Assembly (NCBI RefSeq): GCF_002288005.1
Contig: NZ_CP016771.1
Coordinates: 248,001 to 312,000 of the forward strand
Direction of reading: 5' to 3'
DNA from: Candidatus Nanopelagicus hibericus
Lineage (GTDB): Bacteria; Actinomycetota; Actinomycetes; Nanopelagicales; Nanopelagicaceae
Length of the DNA: 64,000 nt
Under the pieces are notes generated by a model. It did no database searches. It was not told the origin of the DNA and saw only the letters and a program-made list of their open reading frames with translations. The translations under genes were made by a program, and so were the position numbers. Positions 26,032 through 34,576 of the stretch are shown here, in pieces; the stretch's first letter is position 1, and each line of letters starts with the position of its first letter.

Positions 26032-26124
26032 GATCAAGTTTAGCCCCTTAAATTACGGGCCCTTTTGATCACTCTTTTAAGATTCACCCCTCATAGGCTA
26101 CCTTTACGACTTGATCAAATTTAG
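26032..26124. promoter_or_regulatory. Possible operator: spaced GATCAA(G/A)TTTAG pair
   Basis: GATCAAGTTTAG (26032-26043) and GATCAAATTTAG (26113-26124) lie 81 bp apart in the 181-bp gap between the divergent lipoprotein and ABC-importer genes; a third GATCA core lies near 26069. The spacing is close to eight helical turns. The second copy is about 20 nt before the permease start. A regulator is not identified. Confidence 0.3.
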
Positions 26125-26145
26125 AAAATAGGAAGGGGCGTTTGA

Positions 26146-27117
26146 GTGGTCTCCAAGTTAAAGAGTGCTAATGCCAGCGCTGCTGGGCAGATAACTAGCC
26201 GTAGCCCACGTCAGATTGCTTGGCGTCGCTTTCGTCGAAATAAAGTTGGCATGGTTTCTGCTGGCATATCGATTGTGGTTTTAATGCTCTCACTCTTTGC
26301 GCCAGTGGTTTGTAAAATTCTTGGAATAAATCCAGATGAATTAAATCTTGATTTAATTGACAGCTCTGGCATTCCAACATTGCCAAATGGGGGTATCAGT
26401 TGGGAGCATCCATTAGGTCTTACTCCAGGAATTGGCCGAGACTTATTAGCCAATCTGCTCTATGGATCTCGAATCTCATTTTTGGTGGCTTTTCTTACCA
26501 CCGGGCTAGCAATTTTTATTGGATTAATCGTAGGAATCGTTGGTGGATACTTCCGCGGCCGAATAGATGATTACCTAGGACGATTTACCGACTTTTTGCT
26601 CGCCTTTCCAGCCTTTTTTATGATCGTCGCACTCTCCGAGCCGATGGTGGCAAGAATTCAAGAAACAGGTATCGCACAAGGAAATGGCGCACGTGTTATC
26701 TTTTTAATTTTCTTTCTTTCATTTTTTGGTTGGCCAGGATTTTCTAGGTTGGTAAGGTCACAAGTGCTTTCACTGCGTGAACGTGACTTTGTTACCGCCG
26801 CTCAAGCAATGGGTGCTTCTAGAAAGCGAATTATTTTTAAGGAGTTAATGCCAAATCTTTGGGCGCCAGTAATTGTGGTGGTCTCTTTATCTCTTCCAGG
26901 CTATCTGGCAGCTGAGGCAGTTTTTTCATTCTTAGGAATTGGGATTCAACCACCTGCTACTACCTGGGGAATTTTGTTAGATAACGCCAGACGATTTGTT
27001 ACGGTGTATCCAAACTTCTTCCTAATCACTGCTGGCTCATTAGTCTTGGTAGTACTTGCCTTTAACCTGGTGGGGGATGCACTGCGTGATGCGTTAGACC
27101 CAAGATCTGAACGCTAA
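26146..27117 (+). CDS. Oligopeptide-type ABC transporter permease (OppC/DppC family)
   Basis: Inner-membrane permease of 323 aa with six predicted helices. It has an N-terminal OppC-type leader (SPRQIAWRRFRRNKVGMVSAGI) and the cytoplasmic EAA loop (DFVTAAQAMGASRKRIIFKELMPNLWAPVI) that contacts the ATPases. GTG start at 26146, with GGAAGGGG upstream. It is the first gene of the operon, ahead of the binding protein; in most related operons the C-type permease follows the B-type one. Confidence 0.92.
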   Translation: MVSKLKSANASAAGQITSRSPRQIAWRRFRRNKVGMVSAGISIVVLMLSLFAPVVCKILGINPDELNLDLIDSSGIPTLPNGGISWEHPLGLTPGIGRDLLANLLYGSRISFLVAFLTTGLAIFIGLIVGIVGGYFRGRIDDYLGRFTDFLLAFPAFFMIVALSEPMVARIQETGIAQGNGARVIFLIFFLSFFGWPGFSRLVRSQVLSLRERDFVTAAQAMGASRKRIIFKELMPNLWAPVIVVVSLSLPGYLAAEAVFSFLGIGIQPPATTWGILLDNARRFVTVYPNFFLITAGSLVLVVLAFNLVGDALRDALDPRSER

Positions 27118-27270
27118 CAAATTTGTTATAACCGCTCCTAAATAGCCACATATTCACACTCAATCTCACCCTGGCTTGATGATGGGGGCTCTCTTTGGCT
27201 ACCCAAAACTGCTGGGAGGTGGCAAACTGCCTCACCGGGCAAAAGCCCACAAATCCCCTAGGAGGATTTA

Positions 27271-29049
27271 ATGCGTAAAAATGCAATTAGCACTCGCGTG
27301 CTAGCAGCATTATCTGCAGGTGCACTCGTCAGCACAGTAATTACTGTTGGCGCAACATCTACAGCAAATGCAGCAACACCAAAGGCAGGCGGAACGCTTT
27401 ATTTTCTAGAGCACACTCCTCGCCTTGATCACTATGACCCGTCCAGAATTTATACTGGCCGTGATCTAGCGTTCATGAACTCATTCCACACTCGCACATT
27501 GGTTGCTTACAATCCAGTTCCAGGTGAGAAGGGAACAACTCTTGTTCCAGATCTTGCTACCAACACTGGAGTCCCAAGCAATGAGGCAAAGACTTGGAAG
27601 TTTACTCTTCGCCCAGGCGGAACATTTGAAGATGGCAAAGCAATTACTTGTGAAGATGTTAAGTATGGTTCTTCCCGAGTATTTGCTACAGATGTAATCT
27701 CTGACGGACCTCAATACCTAGTTTCATGGCTAGATATCCCAAAGAACGCAGATGGAACTTCAATCTATACCGGTCCTTATAAGAACACACCAGCTGGTGT
27801 GGCTGCGTTTAACAAGGCAGTAACTTGTAAGGGAAGCACCATCACCTTTAATTTAAATAAGTCAATCGCTGACTTTAACTATCTTGCAACTTATGGAGTT
27901 ATTTCTCCAGTTCAGAAGAAGTTAGACACTGGCGATAAGTATGACCTTAATCCACAGGCAACTGGCCCATACAAGATTGTTGAAAATAGCGCCACTCAAC
28001 TTCGTTTGGTCCGAAATACCAAGTGGAAGAAGTCATCTGACTCCGTTCGCACACCATATCCAGATGAGGTAATTATCCAATTCGGTTTGGATGAGGAAGT
28101 AATCGATCAGATTATGTTGGAAGATACAATTCCAAACGCTGTTAACTTTGGTGGACCACTTCCAACCAACCGCGATAAGTTCTTCAAGGATGCAAAATTT
28201 GCAGACCGTCGTATGAATAACTCTGACCCTTATGCTCGCTACTTGGCATTTAACCTTGTCAAGATGCCTTGCATGGAGATCCGTCAGGCTATGTACTACG
28301 CACGTGATGCTAAGGCGCTACTTGATTACGCAGGCGGTCCTGATTATGCAGGTTCATATGCAACCGGTGTAATTAGCCCACTTCTGGCAACAGATTTTGC
28401 GCCAACTAAGGTTGTCGGACCATCTGATTACAAGAACACTGCTGATGTTTTAGATCCAACTACTGGATTTAAACCATCTGGTAACGTGGCTAAGGCTCAA
28501 GCTTTAATGGATACAGCAAAGACTAAGTGTCCTGCTGATTACAAGAAGGCTACTGAGGACGGAATTGTTATTGACGGTCGTCCATCTGCAAGTGATAACG
28601 ACACAATTCCAATCAACGTGGCAGCATTTGCACGAGTCGGAATTAAGATCAGTTATAACTTGATCAAGAGTGGTTACTACCCAACTGTTATGGATGCTAC
28701 AAAACAGAGTGATCTATCAACCTCTGGCTGGGGAGCTGACTGGGCAAATGCCTCAACAGTTATTCCAGAGCTATTCACAACAGCGGGTGGATTTAACCTA
28801 AGCCAAAACTCAAAGGATCCTGCATACAAGGCTTTTGAGGACAAGGTAAATCTTGCGATGAAGACAACTGATCGTAAGAAGCAAGCTGCACTTTGGAAGG
28901 AATTAGACAAAGAAGCGATGAAGAACTTCTGGGTTCTACCAACATTGTTTGGTAAGGCTCAAGAAATTTGGGGCTCAAAGGTCCAAAACGTCTTCTTCTG
29001 GGTTCCACAGGGCAACTTGGCCTACGGAAAGTTATGGATTAATCAATAA
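27271..29049 (+). CDS. ABC transporter substrate-binding protein, family 5
   Basis: Extracellular binding protein (592 aa) for peptides or other medium-size solutes. The signal peptide (about 1-34) ends STANAATP and contains no lipobox cysteine, so it looks secreted or surface-retained rather than lipidated. The family-5 hallmark regions are GGTLYFLEHTPRLDHYDPSRIYTGRDLAFMNSF and WKFTLRPGGTFEDGKAITCEDVKYG. Preceded by a strong AGGAGG and a 153-nt leader with small hairpins. A terminator after it (29071) probably makes it the most abundant product of the operon. Confidence 0.92.
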   Translation: MRKNAISTRVLAALSAGALVSTVITVGATSTANAATPKAGGTLYFLEHTPRLDHYDPSRIYTGRDLAFMNSFHTRTLVAYNPVPGEKGTTLVPDLATNTGVPSNEAKTWKFTLRPGGTFEDGKAITCEDVKYGSSRVFATDVISDGPQYLVSWLDIPKNADGTSIYTGPYKNTPAGVAAFNKAVTCKGSTITFNLNKSIADFNYLATYGVISPVQKKLDTGDKYDLNPQATGPYKIVENSATQLRLVRNTKWKKSSDSVRTPYPDEVIIQFGLDEEVIDQIMLEDTIPNAVNFGGPLPTNRDKFFKDAKFADRRMNNSDPYARYLAFNLVKMPCMEIRQAMYYARDAKALLDYAGGPDYAGSYATGVISPLLATDFAPTKVVGPSDYKNTADVLDPTTGFKPSGNVAKAQALMDTAKTKCPADYKKATEDGIVIDGRPSASDNDTIPINVAAFARVGIKISYNLIKSGYYPTVMDATKQSDLSTSGWGADWANASTVIPELFTTAGGFNLSQNSKDPAYKAFEDKVNLAMKTTDRKKQAALWKELDKEAMKNFWVLPTLFGKAQEIWGSKVQNVFFWVPQGNLAYGKLWINQ

Positions 29050-29070
29050 TCCACTGACAGTATAGATAAA

Positions 29071-29096
29071 TAGGACCCGCGTCACTGCGGGTCCTA
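29071..29096 (+). terminator. Internal terminator/attenuator after the binding protein
   Basis: TAGGACCCGC (29071-29080) pairs perfectly with GCGGGTCCTA (29087-29096) around loop GTCACT, followed by TTTACTTACT. It lies between the binding protein and the second permease. Such a partial terminator or 3'-end stabiliser is a known way to keep binding protein in excess of membrane parts. Confidence 0.8.
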
Positions 29097-29141
29097 TTTA
29101 CTTACTCTAGGCTTAAAAAATTAGTATTAAGGGGTAGCGAA

Positions 29142-30137
29142 TTGCCAAGATTTATATTACGCCGTGCTTACTTTGCAACTTTAACAATTTTATTAGTATC
29201 AATAGTTGTATACGGCGTATTTTCGATTTTGCCATTTGATCCAGCAGCCCTTACCTGTGGTCAAAAGTGCACACCAGCAATCGTTGAGGCAAATCGAGTC
29301 AAACTAGGCTTTGATAAACCGCTTTGGCAGCAGTACTGGTTATTTTTATCTGGGATATTTTTAGGTAGAACATATGGGGCAGGATCTGCTGAGTTCACTT
29401 GTCCAGCTCCAAGCTTTGGTTATTCATTTAATGAGAATATGTGTGTGACAGATATGTTGGCAGAGGCATTACCTGTGACTATCAATCTCGCTATTGGGGC
29501 ATTTGTAATTTGGATAACTGTCGGAGTGGGATTAGGACTTCTGGCAGCTAAATTTCGAGGGCGTTACCCAGACACCATAAGTTCAGTATTTGTCTTGCTA
29601 GGAACATCTCTACCAACATTTGTAACTGGATTATTTTTTCTAATTTATGTGACTATAAAGTGGAAAATAGTCCCGTTAAGTTTGGAAGGGTTTGTACCAA
29701 TTACTGAAAGTCCAGTGAAGTACTTCCAATACTTCATCTTGCCTTGGCTGACTTTGGCAATTTTATATGCCGCCTTTTACACCAGATTCACAAGAGCAAC
29801 AGTGCTTGAAACTTTAGGTGAGGATTACATTAGAACTGCTCGAGCTAAGGGATTAAGTGAGCGTGTGGTACTCCTTAAACACACTATGCGTGCCGCCCTT
29901 GCGCCAATTACCACCAGCGCCGGCCTAGATATTGCTGGCTTAATCGGGGGAGCCATTATCACTGAGTCAATATTTAATTTAGCTGGTCTTGGCCGCATGA
30001 CTTTGCAGGCTGTATATGAGTTTGATCTATCAGTGGTTGTTGCGACCACGATTTTGGCAGCAGGAGTTGTAATTACCATGAATTTAATTGTAGATATTGC
30101 TTATGGATATTTAGATCCAAGGGTGAGAATGAAGTGA
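29142..30137 (+). CDS. Oligopeptide-type ABC transporter permease (OppB/DppB family)
   Basis: A 331-aa permease with six predicted helices. The N-terminal RRAYFATLTILLVSIVVYGVFSILPFDPA is typical of the B-type subunit, followed by a long external loop with a Cys pair (TCGQKC), another Cys near 86, and the EAA loop (DYIRTARAKGLSERVVLLKHTMRAALAPI). TTG start at 29142, AAGGGG upstream. Overlaps the next ATPase gene by 4 nt (GTGA), so it is translationally coupled to it. Confidence 0.92.
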   Translation: MPRFILRRAYFATLTILLVSIVVYGVFSILPFDPAALTCGQKCTPAIVEANRVKLGFDKPLWQQYWLFLSGIFLGRTYGAGSAEFTCPAPSFGYSFNENMCVTDMLAEALPVTINLAIGAFVIWITVGVGLGLLAAKFRGRYPDTISSVFVLLGTSLPTFVTGLFFLIYVTIKWKIVPLSLEGFVPITESPVKYFQYFILPWLTLAILYAAFYTRFTRATVLETLGEDYIRTARAKGLSERVVLLKHTMRAALAPITTSAGLDIAGLIGGAIITESIFNLAGLGRMTLQAVYEFDLSVVVATTILAAGVVITMNLIVDIAYGYLDPRVRMK

Positions 30138-31171
30138 AAAATTTACTTGAGATCAAAGATTTAAAGGTTACTTTCCCTACCGATGATGGTTTTGTCCAGG
30201 CGGCAGATGGAGTTTCAATCTCAGTTGCCCCAGGTGAGACGGTAGCAATTGTTGGTGAATCTGGCTCTGGTAAAACTGTTACATCTTTATCGGTAATTGG
30301 TCTGCACAACCGAAAAGTAACTCAGATCACCGGCTCGATTTTAGTCAAGGATAAGGATGAAAGTTTAGATATTGTTTCAGCCCCACTAGATAAAATTCGA
30401 AGCTATCGTGGTCGGGTAGTTTCAATGATCTTTCAAGATCCTATGTCTTCACTTCACCCTTACTACAAGATTGGCTCACAATTAGCGGAGGCATATTTAG
30501 TTCATCACCCTGGTAAAAAAGAGGAGGCAAACAAAAAAGCACTTGAAATGCTTTCTTTAGTTGGAATTCCTGAGCCACAAGTAAGGGCTAAGGAGTATCC
30601 ACATCAGTTCTCTGGCGGTATGCGCCAGCGGGTAATGATTGCAATGGCGCTGATGAATGATCCAGCAGTATTAATCGCTGATGAACCCACTACCGCACTT
30701 GATGTAACGGTGCAGGCCCAGATCTTGCAATTACTAAAAGATCTACAAAAGAATCTTAATATGGGAATTTTATTAATCACCCATGATCTTGGTGTAGTAG
30801 CACAGGTGGCAGATCGAGTACATGTTATGTATGCCGGAAGAATTGTGGAGCAAGGAAATGTGGATGATATTTTCTACTCACCACACGCTCCATATACCTT
30901 GGGATTATTAAAATCAGTACCTCGCATTGGCAGTAGAGGCTCAGAGAGATTAAAGGCAATCCCAGGTCAGCCGCCATCACTGATTAATTTACCAATTGGC
31001 TGCGCCTTTGCCCCAAGATGTGAGTACATATCTCTAGCTGGTGAAAATAGCTGTGAAAATCTTCGACCCCAACTTCTTGGAAACTCTGACTCTCATAAAT
31101 CAAGGTGTCATGTGCCGGAGGAGAAACGGAATAAATTATTTACCGCTGAGATAAAGGGGGCTCGCACCTAA
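30134..31171 (+). CDS. Oligopeptide-type ABC transporter ATPase (OppD/DppD family)
   Basis: A 345-aa cytoplasmic ATPase. Walker A GESGSGKT (about 40-47), Q-loop [12 protein letters not shown], signature FSGGMRQR, Walker [13 protein letters not shown] and H-loop THD are all intact. The C-terminal oligopeptide-transporter extension has a four-Cys pattern (CAFAPRCEY...C...C) that in related proteins binds an iron-sulfur cluster. Pairs with the next gene product to power the permeases. Confidence 0.93.
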   Translation: MKNLLEIKDLKVTFPTDDGFVQAADGVSISVAPGETVAIVGESGSGKTVTSLSVIGLHNRKVTQITGSILVKDKDESLDIVSAPLDKIRSYRGRVVSMIFQDPMSSLHPYYKIGSQLAEAYLVHHPGKKEEANKKALEMLSLVGIPEPQVRAKEYPHQFSGGMRQRVMIAMALMNDPAVLIADEPTTALDVTVQAQILQLLKDLQKNLNMGILLITHDLGVVAQVADRVHVMYAGRIVEQGNVDDIFYSPHAPYTLGLLKSVPRIGSRGSERLKAIPGQPPSLINLPIGCAFAPRCEYISLAGENSCENLRPQLLGNSDSHKSRCHVPEEKRNKLFTAEIKGART

Positions 31172-32145
31172 TGAGTTCTCCATTACTTAGTGTTAGAAAT
31201 TTACAGAAATACTTTCCAACCTCTAGAAATGTTGGCTTTAGAAAAGAAAAGCTGCAGGTAAAAGCTGTTGATGGCATCTCTTTTGATTTAATGAAGGGGG
31301 AAACGCTTGGGTTAGTTGGTGAATCCGGGTGTGGCAAAACGACAGCTGGTAGAACTATTCTAAAGTTAATTGAACCAACCGCTGGTGAGATAGTTTTTGA
31401 AGGTCAAGATATAACCAAACTTCGTCCAGGCTTAATGACTCCTCTGCGAGCACAGATGCAGATTATTTTTCAAGATCCATTCTCCGCCCTTAATCCACGT
31501 CAGACTGTTGGAAAAATAATCGCTGCCCCATTTGAGATTCAAAAAGTGACACCGGAAGGTGGAGTTAAAAAAGAGGTTGCAGCCCTAATGGAGCGGGTGG
31601 GCCTAAACCCTGAGCATTACAACCGATATCCGCATGAGTTCTCAGGTGGGCAACGTCAGCGAATTGGAATTGCCAGAGCTATTGCTTTAAAACCAAAACT
31701 AATTGTGGCTGATGAGCCAGTATCTGCCCTTGATGTCTCCATTCAAGCCCAGGTAATTAACCTAATTGATGATCTGCAAAAGGCCGATGGCATCTCAATC
31801 GTCTTTATTGCCCATGATCTATCTGTGGTTCAACATATCTCTGATCGAGTAGCGGTTATGTACTTGGGCAAGATTATGGAGCTAGCTAAGACTGAGGATT
31901 TATTCACCGCCCCACACCATCCGTACACCACGGCGTTGTTATCAGCTGTTCCCCAACCAGATCCACGTGGTGAGCGAAATCGGGAGCGAATAATCCTTAA
32001 AGGAGATCTGCCTTCACCAATTAATCCACCTGCTGGCTGTGTATTTAATACTAGGTGTTGGAAAGTACAAGAGGTATGCCGCAGCAAGACCCCTGAGTTA
32101 TTAACTGTTGGAAAATCCCAGGTTGCCTGTCACTTCCCGGAGTAA
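31171..32145 (+). CDS. Oligopeptide-type ABC transporter ATPase (OppF/DppF family)
   Basis: A 324-aa ATPase, second nucleotide-binding subunit of the importer. Motifs are Walker [10 protein letters not shown]-loop [12 protein letters not shown], signature FSGGQRQR, Walker [13 protein letters not shown] and the C-terminal CVFNTRCW...[10 protein letters not shown]...CHFPE extension. The ATG overlaps the previous stop in TAATG, so the two ATPases are probably made in equal amounts. Its stop codon abuts that of the convergent M13 peptidase gene. Confidence 0.93.
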   Translation: MSSPLLSVRNLQKYFPTSRNVGFRKEKLQVKAVDGISFDLMKGETLGLVGESGCGKTTAGRTILKLIEPTAGEIVFEGQDITKLRPGLMTPLRAQMQIIFQDPFSALNPRQTVGKIIAAPFEIQKVTPEGGVKKEVAALMERVGLNPEHYNRYPHEFSGGQRQRIGIARAIALKPKLIVADEPVSALDVSIQAQVINLIDDLQKADGISIVFIAHDLSVVQHISDRVAVMYLGKIMELAKTEDLFTAPHHPYTTALLSAVPQPDPRGERNRERIILKGDLPSPINPPAGCVFNTRCWKVQEVCRSKTPELLTVGKSQVACHFPE

Positions 32146-34104
32146 TTACCAGATCCTTACCCGCTCATCAGCTGGCATAAAGTGTTTGTCATTGTTAGCA
32201 ACTGAAAAGGCCTCATAAAACTCATCTAAATTTGTCACAATCTGGTTGCATCTAAACTCATCTGGAGAGTGGGGATCAGTTGCAACCCGCCGCTTAACCT
32301 CTTCACTTCGATACTTACCCCGCCATGATTGCGCCCAACCCATGAAAAATCGCTGCGTACCGGTGTAGCCATCAATTACTGGTGGTTGCTTTCCTGCCAA
32401 GGCGATTAAGTAAGCCTTGTAAGCAATTGTTAGGCCACCAAGATCGCCAATATTCTCACCCACAGTAAGTGCGCCATTGACCTTCACCTCTGGTGCATCG
32501 GTTGGTGATAGTTGGTTGTATTGATCAATTAATTTATTGGTCCGCTTTTCAAACTCCACTCGATCGGCATCACTCCACCAATTAACTAGGTTGCCATCAC
32601 CATCATATTTAGAGCCCTGGTCATCAAAGCCATGGCCAATCTCATGTCCAATTACTGCGCCGATGCCGCCGTAATTTGCAGCATCATCCTCGGCCAAAAC
32701 ATCGAAAAATGGTGGCTGCAATATTCCGGCTGGGAAGACAATCTCATTCATTCCAGGGTTGTAATAAGCATTAACTGTTTGTGGGGTCATATGCCACTCA
32801 GTTTTATCAACTGGTTTGCCAAGCTTTGCGTACTCATAATCGGCGGAGAATTTTGCGATCTGCTCAAGATTGCCGATTAGATCACCGGGAGTAATACTGA
32901 GTTTTGAGTAATCTCGCCACTTATCTGGATAGCCAATCTTGGGGGTGAACTTTTCTAACTTAACAAATGCCTTTTCCTTTGTCTGCTGGCTCATCCAATC
33001 TAAAGATTGGATGCTGTTGCGGTATGCCTGGATTAGATTTTTTACTAAATCAACCATTCGCTCCTTGGCAGCTGCGCCAAAGTGTCGGTCCACATAGATC
33101 TCACCCACCGCCTCACCAAGTGCGCCTTCAACTAAGCCCACACCGCGCTTCCACCGCTCTTTGAGCTTAGGTATGCCAGACAAGGTAGTGCCATAAAATG
33201 CAAAGTTTTCATTGACAAAGGCAGAGCTTAAGTAAGGGCTCGCGCCAGATAGTAAATGCCAGGTGAGCCAGGTACGCCACTTTTCTAGATCAAAATCTGC
33301 CAATAACTTATCCAACCCAGCCAGGTAGGAGGGTTGGCGGACAATTAACTCTGCTAATGCCGCAGGTGGAGTTTGTGATCTTTCAATCCAGAGTTGCCAA
33401 TTAAATGCTGGTGTAATTTGGCTGAGTTGCTCAAAGCTCATCTTGTTGTAGGTAAGGATCGCATCTCGATCCTTCACCTGGTCCCAATGATGGGATGCGA
33501 TCTGGGTTTCAAGTGCCAGCAGATCATCCGCTCGTTGTTGCGCCCGATCAATCCCGGCAAGCTCAAACATCTTTTTTACATGTGCGATAAAAGCTGCCCT
33601 GATATCTACATACTGCTCTTCGCGGTAGTAGCTCTCATCCGGCAGTGATAGGCCCGATTGGCCAAGATATAAAATGTTTCTAGCAGAGTCCTTGTCATCA
33701 GTTGATACATAGGAGTAGAAGAGAGTAGATAACCCCTCCAACTCAAATTTACCCAGCAACTCAAAAAATTCAGTTGCAGATTCAAAGGATTGCGCAGCTG
33801 CTAAATCCTTAGCAATGGGGGTGAGGTGATCCTTTTCAATCTTCGCCTCATCCATATAGCTGTTATATAAATCGCCAATTTTTTGGGCAATACTGCCATT
33901 AGGAGCTTTGCTATTTGCTTGGTCAAGAATTATCTGCTTAACCTGTTTTTCAGCCGCTTCAAAAAGCTTATAAAAAGCACCATCACTAGCCCGGTCCTCT
34001 GGAATCACCGATTCCTTTAACCACTTGCCATTCATAAACCTAAACAGGTCATCTTGGGGGCGGGTGTTTTTATCGATGTGGGTTAGATCTAGGCCGCTTC
34101 GCAT
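32146..34104 (-). CDS. M13-family (neprilysin-like) zinc endopeptidase
   Basis: A 652-aa metallopeptidase cleaving small peptides. The zinc motif is HEIGH in VIGHEIGHGFDDQGSKYDGDG; the third ligand and support lie in GENIGDLGG. The conserved C-terminal block CNQIVTNLDEFYEAFSV and terminal tryptophan fit the family. No signal peptide is visible (starts MRSGLDLTHIDKNTRPQDDLFRF), so it is probably cytoplasmic. Convergent with the peptide-type importer, it may degrade imported peptides; that link is inference. Confidence 0.93.
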   Translation of the reverse strand: MRSGLDLTHIDKNTRPQDDLFRFMNGKWLKESVIPEDRASDGAFYKLFEAAEKQVKQIILDQANSKAPNGSIAQKIGDLYNSYMDEAKIEKDHLTPIAKDLAAAQSFESATEFFELLGKFELEGLSTLFYSYVSTDDKDSARNILYLGQSGLSLPDESYYREEQYVDIRAAFIAHVKKMFELAGIDRAQQRADDLLALETQIASHHWDQVKDRDAILTYNKMSFEQLSQITPAFNWQLWIERSQTPPAALAELIVRQPSYLAGLDKLLADFDLEKWRTWLTWHLLSGASPYLSSAFVNENFAFYGTTLSGIPKLKERWKRGVGLVEGALGEAVGEIYVDRHFGAAAKERMVDLVKNLIQAYRNSIQSLDWMSQQTKEKAFVKLEKFTPKIGYPDKWRDYSKLSITPGDLIGNLEQIAKFSADYEYAKLGKPVDKTEWHMTPQTVNAYYNPGMNEIVFPAGILQPPFFDVLAEDDAANYGGIGAVIGHEIGHGFDDQGSKYDGDGNLVNWWSDADRVEFEKRTNKLIDQYNQLSPTDAPEVKVNGALTVGENIGDLGGLTIAYKAYLIALAGKQPPVIDGYTGTQRFFMGWAQSWRGKYRSEEVKRRVATDPHSPDEFRCNQIVTNLDEFYEAFSVANNDKHFMPADERVRIW

Positions 34105-34149
34105 CAGGGGGCAACCTTATCTAACAGTGATATGAAATTTAAACCATAA

Positions 34150-34181
34150 AAAAACCCCGCCATTTTACTGGCGGGGTTTTT
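34150..34181 (-). terminator. Strong intrinsic terminator (bidirectional)
   Basis: AAAAACCCCGCC (34150-34161) and GGCGGGGTTTTT (34170-34181) form a perfect 12-bp stem with an 8-nt loop, with U-tracts possible on either strand. It lies 16 nt downstream of the stop of the basic repeat-protein gene, on the minus strand, and insulates the M13 gene. Confidence 0.92.
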
Positions 34182-34196
34182 AAGTTATTAAATAAC

Positions 34197-34379
34197 TTAA
34201 GCCTTCTTACGACGACGACGCTTTGGGGCAGACTTAGCTGCCTTCTTGCGACGACGACGCTTTGGAGCAGCCTTAGCTGCCTTCTTACGACGACGACGCT
34301 TTGGAGCAGCCTTAGCTGCCTTCTTGCGACGACGACGCTTTGGTGCAGCTTTTGCTGCTTTCTTACGGCGTTTAGCCAC
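34197..34379 (-). CDS. 60-aa Lys/Arg/Ala repeat protein, histone H1/protamine-like
   Basis: From a GTG at 34379 with AGGAG 7 nt upstream, the product is 60 aa made of VAKR followed by tandem 13-residue units of the form KKAAKAAPKRRRR (four full copies with minor changes) and ending RRRRKKA. It is over half Lys+Arg with no acidic residue. Such tails occur on actinobacterial HU (HupB) and on histone H1-like proteins, but here there is no folded domain at all. Likely binds DNA or RNA non-specifically. A longer frame to 34493 exists, but its N-terminus looks random and lacks a ribosome site. Strong terminator downstream and a leader hairpin upstream point to an independent, well-expressed gene. 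Confidence 0.72.
   Translation of the reverse strand: MAKRRKKAAKAAPKRRRRKKAAKAAPKRRRRKKAAKAAPKRRRRKKAAKSAPKRRRRKKA
34201..34370 (-). repeat. Tandem 39-bp repeats encoding the KKAAKAAPKRRRR units
   Basis: About four copies of a 39-bp unit, with cores such as CTTCTTGCGACGACGACG, differing at a few third positions and one Ala/Ser codon. Units stay in frame. High identity suggests recent expansion or conversion; copy number may vary between strains. Confidence 0.85.
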
Positions 34380-34397
34380 GTGGTCTCCTATCAAAGT

Positions 34398-34418
34398 GGT
34401 TCGATCCGTCACCGAACC
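34398..34418 (-). promoter_or_regulatory. Leader hairpin upstream of the basic repeat protein
   Basis: GGTTCG (34398-34403) and CGAACC (34413-34418) form a 6-bp stem with a 9-nt loop in the 5' leader of the minus-strand gene, just upstream of its AGGAG. It could affect mRNA stability or translation. The rest of 34380-34576 is AT-rich, with nothing else recognised. Confidence 0.35.
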
Positions 34419-34576
34419 TGTTTCAGGGATAAGCGTGGCACTAAATGGGAAAAGAATCCACTCATTTGGCAAAAAATATGGAGCGTGTCGCAACTTTATT
34501 TAATTGGAATTTTATGCCGTTTTTTTAAAAATTTATCGATTTTATTGGTGTTAATTTAATAAAAACTACTGACGAG

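Noticed and set aside
27118-27270. Known riboswitch class in the importer leader
   Set aside because: The hairpins do not match any conserved riboswitch core I can recall, so it is listed only as an unexplained leader.
34380-34493. Longer form of the basic repeat protein (98 aa)
   Set aside because: The added N-terminus looks like random translation, crosses a leader hairpin and lacks a ribosome site; the GTG at 34379 has AGGAG.
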